Assembly (NCBI GenBank): GCA_903877385.1
Contig: CAIRDP010000067.1
Span: 1-64,000 of the forward strand
DNA: 64,000 bases
From: an uncultured Bacteroidales bacterium
GTDB lineage: Bacteria > Bacteroidota > Bacteroidia > Bacteroidales > FEN-979
Direction of reading: 5' to 3'
The translations under genes were made by a program, and so were the position numbers. Positions 1 to 6,608 of this stretch are shown piece after piece. Position 1 is the stretch's first letter; every line of letters starts with the position of its first letter. Under the pieces are notes generated by a model. It was not told the DNA's origin. It saw only the letters and a program-made list of their open reading frames with translations, and made no database searches.

Positions 1-138
1 TGGGCAACGCTTCGCGTTGCCGATGCGGGATGCGGGATGCGGGATAGGGCACTTCGCGCCGATGCGGGATGGGCAACGCTTCGCGTTGCCGATGCGGGAT
101 GCGGGATGCGGGATAGGGCACTTCGCGCCGATGCGGGA
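1..138. repeat. 69-bp tandem duplication made of GATGCGG heptads and hairpins
   Basis: Two copies of a 69-bp unit (1-69 and 70-138) are identical by eye, and the array may continue left of the window. Each unit holds a hairpin with 8-bp arms GGCAACGC/GCGTTGCC around TTC, three GATGCGG heptads, one GATAGGG heptad, an 11-bp linker CACTTCGCGCC and a further GATGCGG. The same heptads and linker recur at 28142-28178, 50782-50828 and 55321-55428. The open reading frame through it (37-225) is repeat sequence and not a credible gene. Confidence 0.9.
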
Positions 139-351
139 TGTATGAAGGAAATGTATAATTTTGCTTTTCGCTGCATCGCGATTTGTTTTTTTGGGAGATT
201 ATTGACGTTTGAGGGCCTTGCATGAATCGGTGGGGGCGAAATTTGCCCAAAGGCATGTGACCTGCCGCAAGCATTTTAATTAAAATATTGAAATTCAGCG
301 CTATGCGATTATTTTCCTGGATACAAGAGACAGGACAATCAGGGGAGGCCA

Positions 352-366
352 TTAAGAAATTCTTAA
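352..366. promoter_or_regulatory. 15-bp palindrome upstream of promoter
   Basis: TTAAGAA, one base, TTCTTAA forms perfect 7-bp arms ending 15 nt before the -33 element of the T9SS gene. The position would suit an activator or operator site. AT-rich palindromes also arise by chance. Confidence 0.35.
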
Positions 367-380
367 AAATTTTAAAAAAT

Positions 381-412
381 TTTGCAGATTCTAATGATTT
401 AGTTTAATTTTG
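381..412 (+). promoter_or_regulatory. Bacteroidota-type promoter for the T9SS gene
   Basis: TTTG at 381-384, then 20 nt, then TAATTTTG at 405-412. This matches the Bacteroidota consensus TTTG-N19/20-TAnnTTTG. Transcription would begin near 419, giving a leader of about 55 nt before the ATG at 475. Confidence 0.7.
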
Positions 413-474
413 TTAGTTCAAAACAAACGAAAAATATAGTATCAATCTGAAATGTTAAACCAAAAATCTGAACA

Positions 475-2541
475 ATGAAGAAAGTTCTACTTTTAGGCCT
501 TACCCTTGTTTTAGGGCTGGCCGTAGTTTCTCAGGCTCAGGTGAGAGTGAAGGGTAATTTCACCCCGACCAAATACTCTAACCAGAACGCCATTTCAGTT
601 GATCCTGTTTCTACCTCGCAGGGATCAACTGTTGTAACACCGGTACCTAATAAAACCAAATCAGCCAATGTAGTTAATATCGTTACTCTGGGTACAGCTG
701 CCAACGCTTTAGGTTGGGGTTATGCCAGCGCTACATATGACCATCTTTGGGCTGATAATGACCTGAAAGCAATCTGCCAGATCCATCGTATGGGTCCCGG
801 ATCGACTCATCCGAGTTTTTCAGGTTACATTGCTTTCGACCATGCCCAGAATTATGGCGCAACCGCAAGCGATTGGTCTCTCGGTTACCAGATCTATGCA
901 GCCGTCCTGAATAACGGCGGTACTTATTACGCCGATGCAGGACGTTATCCCCAGGGTGGCTTATACAACCCCGGCGGGAGCACCGATCCTACCAATTCTT
1001 ATTTTACTTATTTTATTCCCAACCTTTCCTATACAGGAAGCGGTACATGGGGCGGTTACAGCTATGGCCGTTCACATTGGGGAACCCAGTCGGATACAAC
1101 CAAACGTATGGATTGGTACAATCCTCCTCCTTCACGTTACGGGATTCCCGAAGGTTTCACAATTACCCCTCTGGGCAAATCTTTTGTTATCGACAGGGGT
1201 TATGATGCTACAACTACTGTTTTTGACGGCACCCTCTTCCTCGAAACAGGTACATGGAATGCTGCAACAAATGATTTTGACTATGTTGCAAGCACCTTGC
1301 CCATGGTTGGTAACCTTGGATGCACACCCACCACTGCTAAGGTTTCTGCCGATCCTTCAGGAAATGACGTATGGATCTGTTCAATAGGCAATAACGGAGA
1401 AGCAAGTCCTGTATTTGACTCAACCTATTATCCCGTGTTCTTCCATTCAGCCGATGGTGGAAATACCTGGGGAGCTCCTATCGCCGTAACCCTTGATGGT
1501 ACTGCCGGTTTTGATGCCGTTAAGAATTATATTTCCGATTCAAGGCTTGCCCAGATTTATACAACCGTTCCTCCGAGAGATCAGATCGCCTATACTACCG
1601 TCTGGGATTGTGACCTTACTGTTGACGTTTGGAGAAATCCTCATTTATTAGTCGGGATTACTTTAAACCTGGGATCAGGATTCAGCGTATATGTACCTGA
1701 CGGAACAAATACCAATCTTGACAGTACCTATGCAATGTTTGATATTTACTCAACCGACCGTGGCGGTACCTGGTGTGCACGCGTGGTAGGCTTCAACAAA
1801 CATTTCAATTGTCCTACAACCTCAAGCGGATCTGCAGCACCTCTTTACAGCCGTCCCGGTATTTCAAGAAGTCATGATGGCACCAAGATTTTCTACACAT
1901 GGGATGATTCCTGGGGTTCTTCAGTTACAGATAACTCAGCTCCTGATGTATTCGCACGTGGCTGGGATCTTGAAACCAATATGCTTACAAACAATAATGG
2001 CCAGGATGCCGGTACCAACGTAACCTTCCTGTCAAACGTAACAGGAACTGCTTTTGCAGGGGACCAGGCACAGGAAGTTTTCACAATTGGTAGCGGGGCC
2101 AGCACCAAATGGCAGATTCCCATCGTTACCGAAGGTGTTGTAAGCCTTGTTCTGGACAATGCAGTTACTTTCTATTATGTAAGCGACTTCAGCTTTACCC
2201 AGTCCAACTTCACCATTGCCGGCAACGGTCCAAGCTGGGGAAACACCTGCGTACCCGCTTTCCCAACTGGTATCAGCAACCAGGCAGCCAGCACCCTTAC
2301 CGCCACGGTATATCCGAACCCGGTTAAAGGTGTTGCAAACATGAAGATCACCGTTCCTCAGAAGGGTAACGTTACAATCCAGCTTACCAACCTTGTTGGC
2401 CAGACTGTAATGAGCCTGAGCAGGAATATCGAAACTACCGAAACATTCAATCTGGATGCTACCCAGCTCACTTCAGGTGTATATTTCTACACTGTAAAGC
2501 AGGGCACTCAGAAAGTTACGGGAAAGATGATTGTTGAATAA
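475..2541 (+). CDS. T9SS-secreted protein with Asp-box (sialidase-like) repeats
   Basis: Secreted protein of 688 residues with unknown substrate. Residues 1-21 are a typical signal peptide (MKKVLLLG start, cut near SQAQ). Two Asp-box-like motifs, SADGGNTWG (about 325) and STDRGGTW (about 426), suggest a BNR/sialidase-type beta-propeller. I cannot identify catalytic residues, so hydrolase activity is not claimed. The last 80 residues (from about 609, VYPNPVKG to KMIVE) are a type A sorting domain, which directs export through the type IX secretion system and surface attachment or release. It is a single gene with its own promoter and a strong terminator. Confidence 0.85.
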   Translation: MKKVLLLGLTLVLGLAVVSQAQVRVKGNFTPTKYSNQNAISVDPVSTSQGSTVVTPVPNKTKSANVVNIVTLGTAANALGWGYASATYDHLWADNDLKAICQIHRMGPGSTHPSFSGYIAFDHAQNYGATASDWSLGYQIYAAVLNNGGTYYADAGRYPQGGLYNPGGSTDPTNSYFTYFIPNLSYTGSGTWGGYSYGRSHWGTQSDTTKRMDWYNPPPSRYGIPEGFTITPLGKSFVIDRGYDATTTVFDGTLFLETGTWNAATNDFDYVASTLPMVGNLGCTPTTAKVSADPSGNDVWICSIGNNGEASPVFDSTYYPVFFHSADGGNTWGAPIAVTLDGTAGFDAVKNYISDSRLAQIYTTVPPRDQIAYTTVWDCDLTVDVWRNPHLLVGITLNLGSGFSVYVPDGTNTNLDSTYAMFDIYSTDRGGTWCARVVGFNKHFNCPTTSSGSAAPLYSRPGISRSHDGTKIFYTWDDSWGSSVTDNSAPDVFARGWDLETNMLTNNNGQDAGTNVTFLSNVTGTAFAGDQAQEVFTIGSGASTKWQIPIVTEGVVSLVLDNAVTFYYVSDFSFTQSNFTIAGNGPSWGNTCVPAFPTGISNQAASTLTATVYPNPVKGVANMKITVPQKGNVTIQLTNLVGQTVMSLSRNIETTETFNLDATQLTSGVYFYTVKQGTQKVTGKMIVE

Positions 2542-2560
2542 TCTTTCCCTGATAAATCCA

Positions 2561-2595
2561 AAAAGAGGTTGCCCATTGGGCAACCTCTTTTTTTT
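2561..2595 (+). terminator. Rho-independent terminator after the T9SS gene
   Basis: Arms 2564-2574 (AGAGGTTGCCC) and 2578-2588 pair perfectly around a 3-nt loop and run into a T tract (2588-2595). The adjacent A run also pairs with it, so some bidirectional action is possible. Confidence 0.9.
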
Positions 2596-2607
2596 AACAT
2601 CCAAACT

Positions 2608-3270
2608 ATGCTGTTAAGAAGGGAACTTACCCGTCTTCTCCTGAAGGAAATCAAGCTGGAACTTAAGCAAAGGTACGTTATCAACGGGATACTGCTGTAC
2701 CTTGTTTCCACGGTTTTCGTCACCTACCTTGCTTTTACAGGGACCATAACAGCCGAAACCTGGAATTCCCTTTTCTGGATCATTTTACTTTTTGTTGCTG
2801 TGAACGGGATATCAAAGAGCTTTATACAGGAAAGCCCTGGCCGCCACCTTTATTATTACACCATCACCAGTCCCCAGTCTGTTGTGCTTTCAAAGATCCT
2901 TTATAACCTGCTGCTGATGGCTATTTTATCGATGCTGGCGCTTCTTTTCTTTGTGCTTCTCATGGGGAATATGATACAAAACCCTCTGCTGTTCATTACG
3001 GCCCTTCTCTTGGGCAGCCTGGGCCTTTCATCAGTCCTTACCATGATAGCCGCTATCGCCTCAAGAGCTTCAAATAATTTTTCGCTGATGGCTATTCTGA
3101 GTTTCCCTATCGTTTTACCCCTTTTAATGACCCTGATGAAGGTCTCAGGTTCAGCCCTGAACTCCTATTCCTGGGCCGGGAGCATCCCGCTGATAGTCAT
3201 CCTGTTAATGATAAATGTAGCCGTGATACTTCTCGCATACCTCTTATTTCCTTATCTTTGGCGAGACTAA
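2608..3270 (+). CDS. ccmB: CcmB, cytochrome c maturation ABC transporter membrane subunit
   Basis: Integral membrane subunit (220 residues) of the CcmAB transporter, whose ATP hydrolysis releases haem-loaded CcmE from CcmC in system I cytochrome c maturation. About six hydrophobic segments are visible, and the N-terminus (LLKEIKLELKQRY) plus the loop SFIQESPGRHLYYY fit the family. An in-frame TTG at 2569 lies inside the preceding terminator, so the ATG at 2608 is the start. It heads ccmB-ccmC-ccmD-ccmE. No ccmA is adjacent. Confidence 0.88.
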   Translation: MLLRRELTRLLLKEIKLELKQRYVINGILLYLVSTVFVTYLAFTGTITAETWNSLFWIILLFVAVNGISKSFIQESPGRHLYYYTITSPQSVVLSKILYNLLLMAILSMLALLFFVLLMGNMIQNPLLFITALLLGSLGLSSVLTMIAAIASRASNNFSLMAILSFPIVLPLLMTLMKVSGSALNSYSWAGSIPLIVILLMINVAVILLAYLLFPYLWRD

Positions 3271-3284
3271 TTTAAAATAGCGAG

Positions 3285-3959
3285 ATGGTAATCAAGCAAT
3301 ACTGGTGGAAAGCTCTCAGCCTGGTACTCCTGCTTTATGCGGTGACCTATGGATTTTTTGTTGAAATACCCCAAATGCCAATTATTCATCAATCGATGCG
3401 AAACATTTTCTATCACGTCGGTATGTGGTTCGGGATGTTTACAATGCTTATCGTTTCTTTTATTTACAGTCTTAAATATCTGAAAGGCTTCGATGAAAAG
3501 TACGACAGGGTTGCGATTGAAGCTGTGAATGTGGCATTAATGTTCGGCTTCCTTGGAATTTTCACCGGGATGATCTGGGCGAATTTCACCTGGGGCTCAC
3601 CCTGGGTCAAAGACCCTAAACTGAACGGGGCAGCTGTTGGCCTGGTTATTTACCTGGCTTATGTAATATTAAGGAGCTCGGTTGAAGACAGGCACAAGCG
3701 GGCGAAGGTTTCGGCCGTTTACAATATTTTTGCATTTGTGCTCTGGATCATTTTTGTATTGATCCTTCCCAAACTTTCAAGCAGCCTGCATCCGGCAACA
3801 GGTAACGATAGTTCCACACCTGTAATGCCTATGGGGCTCAGCCCTTCAATGCGCACAGTTTTTTATCCTGCAGCGATCGGCTGGATACTTCTTGGGACCT
3901 GGATACTTCAGATCAGGATCAGGATGTCGAAGATCAAACATAAAATTGAAGAATATTAA
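3285..3959 (+). CDS. ccmC: CcmC, haem-handling protein of cytochrome c maturation
   Basis: Polytopic membrane protein of 224 residues in the CcmC/CcsA (haem handling protein) family, which presents haem to CcmE on the periplasmic face. The tryptophan-rich WWD-like loop is visible near residues 97-113 (WANFTWGSPWVKDPK), flanked by hydrophobic helices and by candidate haem-ligand histidines (IIHQSM, IFYHVG). It lies 14 nt after ccmB and is followed by a repeat array and ccmD. The order supports CcmC over CcsA. Confidence 0.88.
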   Translation: MVIKQYWWKALSLVLLLYAVTYGFFVEIPQMPIIHQSMRNIFYHVGMWFGMFTMLIVSFIYSLKYLKGFDEKYDRVAIEAVNVALMFGFLGIFTGMIWANFTWGSPWVKDPKLNGAAVGLVIYLAYVILRSSVEDRHKRAKVSAVYNIFAFVLWIIFVLILPKLSSSLHPATGNDSSTPVMPMGLSPSMRTVFYPAAIGWILLGTWILQIRIRMSKIKHKIEEY

Positions 3960-3973
3960 TTAACCCTTAATTT

Positions 3974-4001
3974 GTACATGGTACATTGTACATGGTACAT
4001 T
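3974..4001. repeat. Heptad array GTACATG/GTACATT (4 units)
   Basis: Four perfect 7-bp units in alternation, GTACATG, GTACATT, GTACATG, GTACATT, lie inside the ccm operon between ccmC and ccmD. Related arrays are at 36180-36207 and 60208-60311. Confidence 0.85.
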
Positions 4002-4008
4002 CTTTATT

Positions 4009-4155
4009 ATGGAGACTTACGGAAAAATATTTGTTGTGGTTGCGGTTCTTGTCCTGATCCTGGTCGGAATATTCGTTTACCTTTTCTTTATTGACAGGAA
4101 GATTGGAAAACTCGAGAAGGAAATCAACGAAAAAGAAAGCCACAACCGTCAATGA
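4009..4155 (+). CDS. ccmD: CcmD-like small membrane protein
   Basis: A 48-residue protein starting METYGKIFVVVAVLV. One transmembrane helix (about 5-27) is followed by a charged tail (DRKIGKLEKEINEKE). This matches the small CcmD subunit that helps CcmC and CcmE interact and release haem-CcmE. Its TGA overlaps the ccmE ATG by 4 bp (ATGA), which indicates translational coupling. The call rests on size, topology and position, since CcmD sequences are poorly conserved. Confidence 0.8.
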   Translation: METYGKIFVVVAVLVLILVGIFVYLFFIDRKIGKLEKEINEKESHNRQ

Positions 4156-4559
4156 AGACAATTCATATTATTATAATTCTTGTTCTGGTGATCGCCATAG
4201 CGGTGGTGATCACCACGATCAGCGACTCAAGCACGTATTCCGACTTTGCCGAAGCTTCAAAATCACCGGGCAGGGAGCTTCATATTATAGGTAAGCTTGA
4301 CAAAACCAAGCCCCTGGAGTATGACGCCAAGAAGGATGCGAACCGTTTCAGTTTTTATATCATCGATGCCAAAGGGATTGTGAAGCAGGTCATATATAAT
4401 AATGCCAAGCCCCAGGATTTTGAGAAATCTGAAAAAGTCGTTGTGGTGGGTTCCATGAAGGGAGATGTGTTCATGGCCAAAGCCCTGCTTCTGAAGTGCC
4501 CTTCAAAATATAACGATCAAAAGAATCCCACGAAATTCGGGGATAAAGCGTTCAACTGA
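4152..4559 (+). CDS. ccmE: CcmE, haem chaperone with a CxxxY haem motif
   Basis: Periplasmic haem chaperone (135 residues) that carries haem from CcmC to the ligation machinery. An N-terminal signal anchor (about 3-22) precedes an OB-fold domain. The usual HxxxY haem-attachment motif reads C-P-S-K-Y here, with Cys116 and Tyr120, so cysteine replaces the histidine. CxxxY-type CcmE proteins are known from some archaea and sulfate reducers, so this is a recognised variant rather than a broken gene. It is translationally coupled to ccmD and is the last ccm gene here. The next gene is unrelated. Confidence 0.85.
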   Translation: MKTIHIIIILVLVIAIAVVITTISDSSTYSDFAEASKSPGRELHIIGKLDKTKPLEYDAKKDANRFSFYIIDAKGIVKQVIYNNAKPQDFEKSEKVVVVGSMKGDVFMAKALLLKCPSKYNDQKNPTKFGDKAFN

Positions 4560-4572
4560 AAAAATGAATGTC

Positions 4573-4649
4573 GGATATTGAACATTGAACATTGAATTTT
4601 GAAATATTAAATTCGGCATTCGATATTCCTTGTTAGATATTCGATATAC
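4573..4649. repeat. Heptad array of the GAATATT family (11 units in phase)
   Basis: Eleven 7-bp units can be read in one phase. GAACATT, GAACATT, GAATTTT and GAAATAT are followed by units ending in TTC (GATATTC and similar). The change from GAA-led to TTC-ending units makes the array an imperfect inverted repeat. It fills the gap between ccmE and the UbiD gene. Relatives are at 14922, 18116 and 34279. Confidence 0.8.
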
Positions 4650-4656
4650 GTAATGC

Positions 4657-6567
4657 ATGTCGTACAAATCCCTTAAGCATTTTATCCAAACCCTTGAATC
4701 CAGGGGTGAACTCCTGCGGGTGAAGGAATTTGTATCGCCTGTGCTCGAGATATCAGAGATTGCCGACCGTTTTGTCAAACATAAGGGCAAGGCCCTGCTT
4801 TTTGAAAACAACGGGACAAGGTTTCCCGTTCTGATCCTTGCTTTTGCGGGGGATGCAAGGATTAAACTGTCATTGGGCCTGAATGACCTTGATGATGCAG
4901 GCCGGATGATAGAGGCGATGGTAAGTGATTTCATAGGGCCAAAAGAAACTTTTATCGACAAGCTCCGCATGCTCCCGGTCTTGCAGGAGATTTCATCCTG
5001 GATGCCGAAAACCCTGTCGGGAAGGGGAGCCTGCCAGGAAGTAATAATGGAAACTCCCGACCTGAACAGCCTGCCTGTTTTAAAATGCTGGCCCCATGAC
5101 GGGGGGCCATTCATCACCCTTCCCTGCGTGCATACAAGGAATCCCGAAAACAACACCCGCAACCTGGGCATGTACAGGATGCAGGTCTTCGGTCCTGACC
5201 TTGCCGGGATGCACTGGCATATGCATAAAGGCTCGGCATACCATTACGAACTTTATAAGAAGGCAGGTAAGAGGATGCCGGTCTCGGTGAGCCTTGGAGG
5301 CGACCCGGTGTATACTTATGCAGCCACGGCCCCCCTGCCCGATAACCTGGATGAATACCTGTTTGCGGGATTCCTCAGGAAGAGGAAAGCCGAGCTTGTC
5401 AGGTGCATTACAAATGATCTTGAAGTGCCCGCCGATGCTGACTTTGTGATCGAGGGATATATTGACCCACAGGAAGAACTCATACTGGAAGGTCCATTCG
5501 GGGACCATACCGGATTTTATTCCCTGGCCGGGATGTTTCCCCGTTTTCATGTTAGCTGTATCACCTACCGTAAGGATGCGGTTTACCCGGCGACCATAGT
5601 GGGCATACCTCCCCAGGAAGACGCCTGGATAGGGAAGGCGACCGAAAGGATATTCCTCTCGCCCATAAAATTATCCGTTGTGCCGGAACTGGCCGACCTG
5701 CATATGCCGGCCGAGGGGGTTTTTCATAATATAGTACTGGCTTCAATTCATAAACATTATCCAGGCCAGGCTATAAAAGTGATGAATTCCTTATGGGGTG
5801 CCGGGCAGATGATGTTCAACAAGATCATGGCAGTGTTTGATGAGGGCGCCGCTCTTACCGATTACCTGCAGCTGGCCCACCTTATCAGCAAGCATACCCA
5901 CCCGGTCAATGATGTTCATTTCATACAGGGACCGGTTGACATACTGGACCATTCAAGCCGGAAGTACGGCTTCGGTAGTAAGATAGGACTGGATGCCACT
6001 GCGAAGACCGGGGACGGGGAAACTGATACTGAGGGAAGGGGAAGCCCTTATACTGATGTGAAAGGAATCATGACAGCCATACCCGCTATTACATCCGCAG
6101 GCATTAAACTTATGGAACAAGGTATTTCGGTATTAATCCTTACGATCAATAAAACGCAGCCGGCCGAGATTCGCCGTGCAGCCAGGCAGATCAATGAGTC
6201 AGGGCTGATCAGGAATGTCAGCTTCGTCATTTTTGCCGACTCAATTCTGGATGCGGGGAATTTTTCGGTTTTAAGCTGGGTGGTGGCCAACAACCTTGAT
6301 CCCATGAGGGATTGTTTTTATACCGATGATGCCGAAGGGAATAAGTACCCGGTACTGTTTCTTGACGGGACCATGAAAAGTTTTGAAATGGACGGGTTTA
6401 TGCGCGACTGGCCCAATGTGATCCTGATGGACGACAACACTATTGCAAAGATTGATGACCGATGGGATTCGCTTGGGATTGGAGGTTTCATACCTTCTCC
6501 TTCCCTTCAATTTAAGTCGCTGGTTACCAATGCCGGGGCCATTGCGGGCAAGCAGGATCAGCCATGA
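4657..6567 (+). CDS. UbiD-family decarboxylase (menaquinone biosynthesis type)
   Basis: Cytoplasmic prenylated-FMN decarboxylase of the UbiD family (636 residues, the long form common in Bacteroidota). The hallmark EGPFGDHTGFY motif, carrying the conserved acidic active-site residues, is at about 279-289. In this phylum such genes are usually annotated as menaquinone biosynthesis decarboxylase, acting on an aromatic carboxylate and requiring a UbiX-made cofactor. The substrate cannot be settled from sequence, and no other quinone gene is adjacent. The start at 4657 lies directly after the heptad array. The stop lies just before a promoter for the next gene. Confidence 0.82.
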   Translation: MSYKSLKHFIQTLESRGELLRVKEFVSPVLEISEIADRFVKHKGKALLFENNGTRFPVLILAFAGDARIKLSLGLNDLDDAGRMIEAMVSDFIGPKETFIDKLRMLPVLQEISSWMPKTLSGRGACQEVIMETPDLNSLPVLKCWPHDGGPFITLPCVHTRNPENNTRNLGMYRMQVFGPDLAGMHWHMHKGSAYHYELYKKAGKRMPVSVSLGGDPVYTYAATAPLPDNLDEYLFAGFLRKRKAELVRCITNDLEVPADADFVIEGYIDPQEELILEGPFGDHTGFYSLAGMFPRFHVSCITYRKDAVYPATIVGIPPQEDAWIGKATERIFLSPIKLSVVPELADLHMPAEGVFHNIVLASIHKHYPGQAIKVMNSLWGAGQMMFNKIMAVFDEGAALTDYLQLAHLISKHTHPVNDVHFIQGPVDILDHSSRKYGFGSKIGLDATAKTGDGETDTEGRGSPYTDVKGIMTAIPAITSAGIKLMEQGISVLILTINKTQPAEIRRAARQINESGLIRNVSFVIFADSILDAGNFSVLSWVVANNLDPMRDCFYTDDAEGNKYPVLFLDGTMKSFEMDGFMRDWPNVILMDDNTIAKIDDRWDSLGIGGFIPSPSLQFKSLVTNAGAIAGKQDQP

Positions 6568-6582
6568 CAAGATTTATTTTTG

Positions 6583-6590
6583 TAACTTTG
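6583..6590 (+). promoter_or_regulatory. Putative -7 element for the TonB receptor
   Basis: TAACTTTG followed by C matches the Bacteroidota -7 element TAnnTTTG. It lies 18 nt before the chosen ATG at 6609. No clear TTTG is seen at the expected -33 distance. Confidence 0.45.
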
Positions 6591-6608
6591 CACTCCAAAA
6601 ATAAGTGG

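Larger units (their letters stand above)
139..474. other. Gene-free leader region before the T9SS gene
   Basis: No credible coding sequence or RNA gene is seen here. The left part follows the repeat block and has no recognisable structure. The right part is AT-rich and holds a 15-bp palindrome (352-366) and a good Bacteroidota promoter (381-412), both annotated separately. Confidence 0.7.

Noticed and set aside
37-225. 62-codon open frame on the plus strand
   Set aside because: It is entirely the GATGCGG repeat (reading MRDRALRADAG twice) plus flanking sequence, with no protein-like features.
2569-2607. TTG start extending ccmB
   Set aside because: The codons lie in the terminator stem and T tract of the previous gene. 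The ATG at 2608 matches the family.
4503-5171. 222-codon minus-strand frame over ccmE/UbiD start
   Set aside because: It is a shadow of two well-supported plus-strand genes and crosses the heptad array.
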